A stretch of 53,983 nucleotides of DNA from Burkholderiales bacterium (GTDB lineage Bacteria > Pseudomonadota > Gammaproteobacteria > Burkholderiales > Burkholderiaceae_C). The notes under the pieces are model-generated. The model was given only the letters and a program-made list of their open reading frames with translations. It did not search any database and was not told the origin of the DNA. The position numbers and the translations under genes were made by a program. Position 1 is the first letter of the stretch, and every line of letters begins with the position of its first letter. Shown one piece after another: positions 53,622 to 53,983 of this stretch. The stretch spans positions 1 through 53,983 of the forward strand of contig JAEKLF010000058.1 in the NCBI GenBank assembly GCA_019509985.1, given 5' to 3'.

Positions 53622-53639
53622 CAACCGCCCTCTTCCCCC

Positions 53640-53983
53640 ATGCCAGAGACGCTCCCCAAGACCGACCGGCGCGCCCAGCGCTCGCGCGATCTCATCCTCG
53701 AAGCGCTGTTCGCGCTGATGACCGAGCGCGGCTACGAGAGGCTGACCATCCAGAACCTCATCGACCGCGCCGGCGTCGGCCGCGCCACCTTCTACGCGCA
53801 TTTCCAGAGCAAGGACGAGCTGCTCGCCGCCAGCATCGGCCGGCTGCGCGCCTGGCTGGAGCAGGCTGGCCGCGCCCGCGGCGACGAGCCGCTGGGCTTC
53901 ACCCTGCCCTTCTTCCAGCATCTGGCCAGCCACCGGCGCATCTACGAGATGACGGTGGCGCGCGAGAGCGAGGTCAGCGTCGA
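53640..53983 (+). CDS. TetR family transcriptional regulator (3' truncated by window end)
   Basis: The first ~114 residues are present. The N-terminal helix-turn-helix is clear: RSRDLILEALFALMTERGYE, LTIQNLIDRAGVGRATFYAH and FQSKDELLAASI are the TetR_N signature. The ligand-binding domain begins but is cut. ATG 53640 (MPETLPKTDRR) is the only reasonable start. It probably represses the divergent membrane-protein gene through the inverted repeats in between. Confidence 0.93.
   Translation, partial: MPETLPKTDRRAQRSRDLILEALFALMTERGYERLTIQNLIDRAGVGRATFYAHFQSKDELLAASIGRLRAWLEQAGRARGDEPLGFTLPFFQHLASHRRIYEMTVARESEVSV

Overview
The window is high-GC DNA from a betaproteobacterium, most likely a Burkholderiales member of the Rubrivivax/Roseateles/Leptothrix type. 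This is inferred from strong GC3 bias, dense ATGA/TGATG gene overlaps, a soxXYZA set, paired molybdenum hydroxylases and recurrent palindromic intergenic elements. No species call is possible from the sequence alone.

Layout. Positions 1-2063 hold unrelated housekeeping genes: a 5'-truncated phosphotransferase, an uncharacterised protein and a glutathione S-transferase. Positions 2079-31527 form one block transcribed on the minus strand that encodes an extracellular-type contractile injection system (eCIS; Afp/PVC-like). Read 5' to 3' on the minus strand (descending coordinates) it contains: a DUF4255/Pvc16-like tube terminator, a 270-aa accessory protein, sheath 1, tube 1, a large second sheath with a beta-sandwich insertion, tube 2, a CIS_tube/LysM-like protein, a 60-aa DUF5908-like protein, a gpD-like spike hub, a gpV/VgrG-like spike, a 658-aa protein with a C-terminal membrane anchor, a gp25-like protein, baseplate J, a gpI-like wedge protein with a propeller-like N-terminus, a fibre-like protein, a 423-aa protein sharing its N-terminal domain with the fibre, a tape-measure-position protein, an AAA+ ATPase, and a 1125-aa candidate cargo/toxin at the end. 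There is no capsid, terminase, integrase, TssJLM or ClpV, so this is neither a prophage nor a canonical T6SS.

Two ~600-bp imperfect palindromic non-coding elements (5475-6098 and 18868-19443) interrupt the block, one just before the cargo gene and one between the baseplate and membrane-anchored genes. Smaller palindromic repeats occupy other gaps, and one looks like a recent insertion with an 18-bp flanking duplication.

Positions 31766-36233 form a second coupled minus-strand operon: molybdenum hydroxylase small and large subunits followed by soxX, soxY, soxZ and soxA. Across a DJ-1/PfpI-like gene, a second small/large hydroxylase pair runs on the plus strand (37185-39967). Next come an alpha/beta hydrolase with an apparent 4-bp frameshift, a KdpDE-like two-component pair, and an SPFH protein with tandem N-terminal repeats reminiscent of a vault protein. 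These are followed by a packed array of five small genes (45136-46315), a FeeM-like acyltransferase, tRNA-Arg(TCT), an OPT transporter, a TPR-like/parvulin protein coupled to a DUF3142 protein, tRNA-Pro(TGG), a polytopic membrane protein, and a divergent TetR regulator cut by the window end.

How it fits together. The eCIS block supplies sheath, tube, spike, baseplate, length-control/ATPase and fibre-like parts plus one clear cargo candidate. The membrane-anchored component raises the possibility that the particle is tethered inside the producer rather than simply released.
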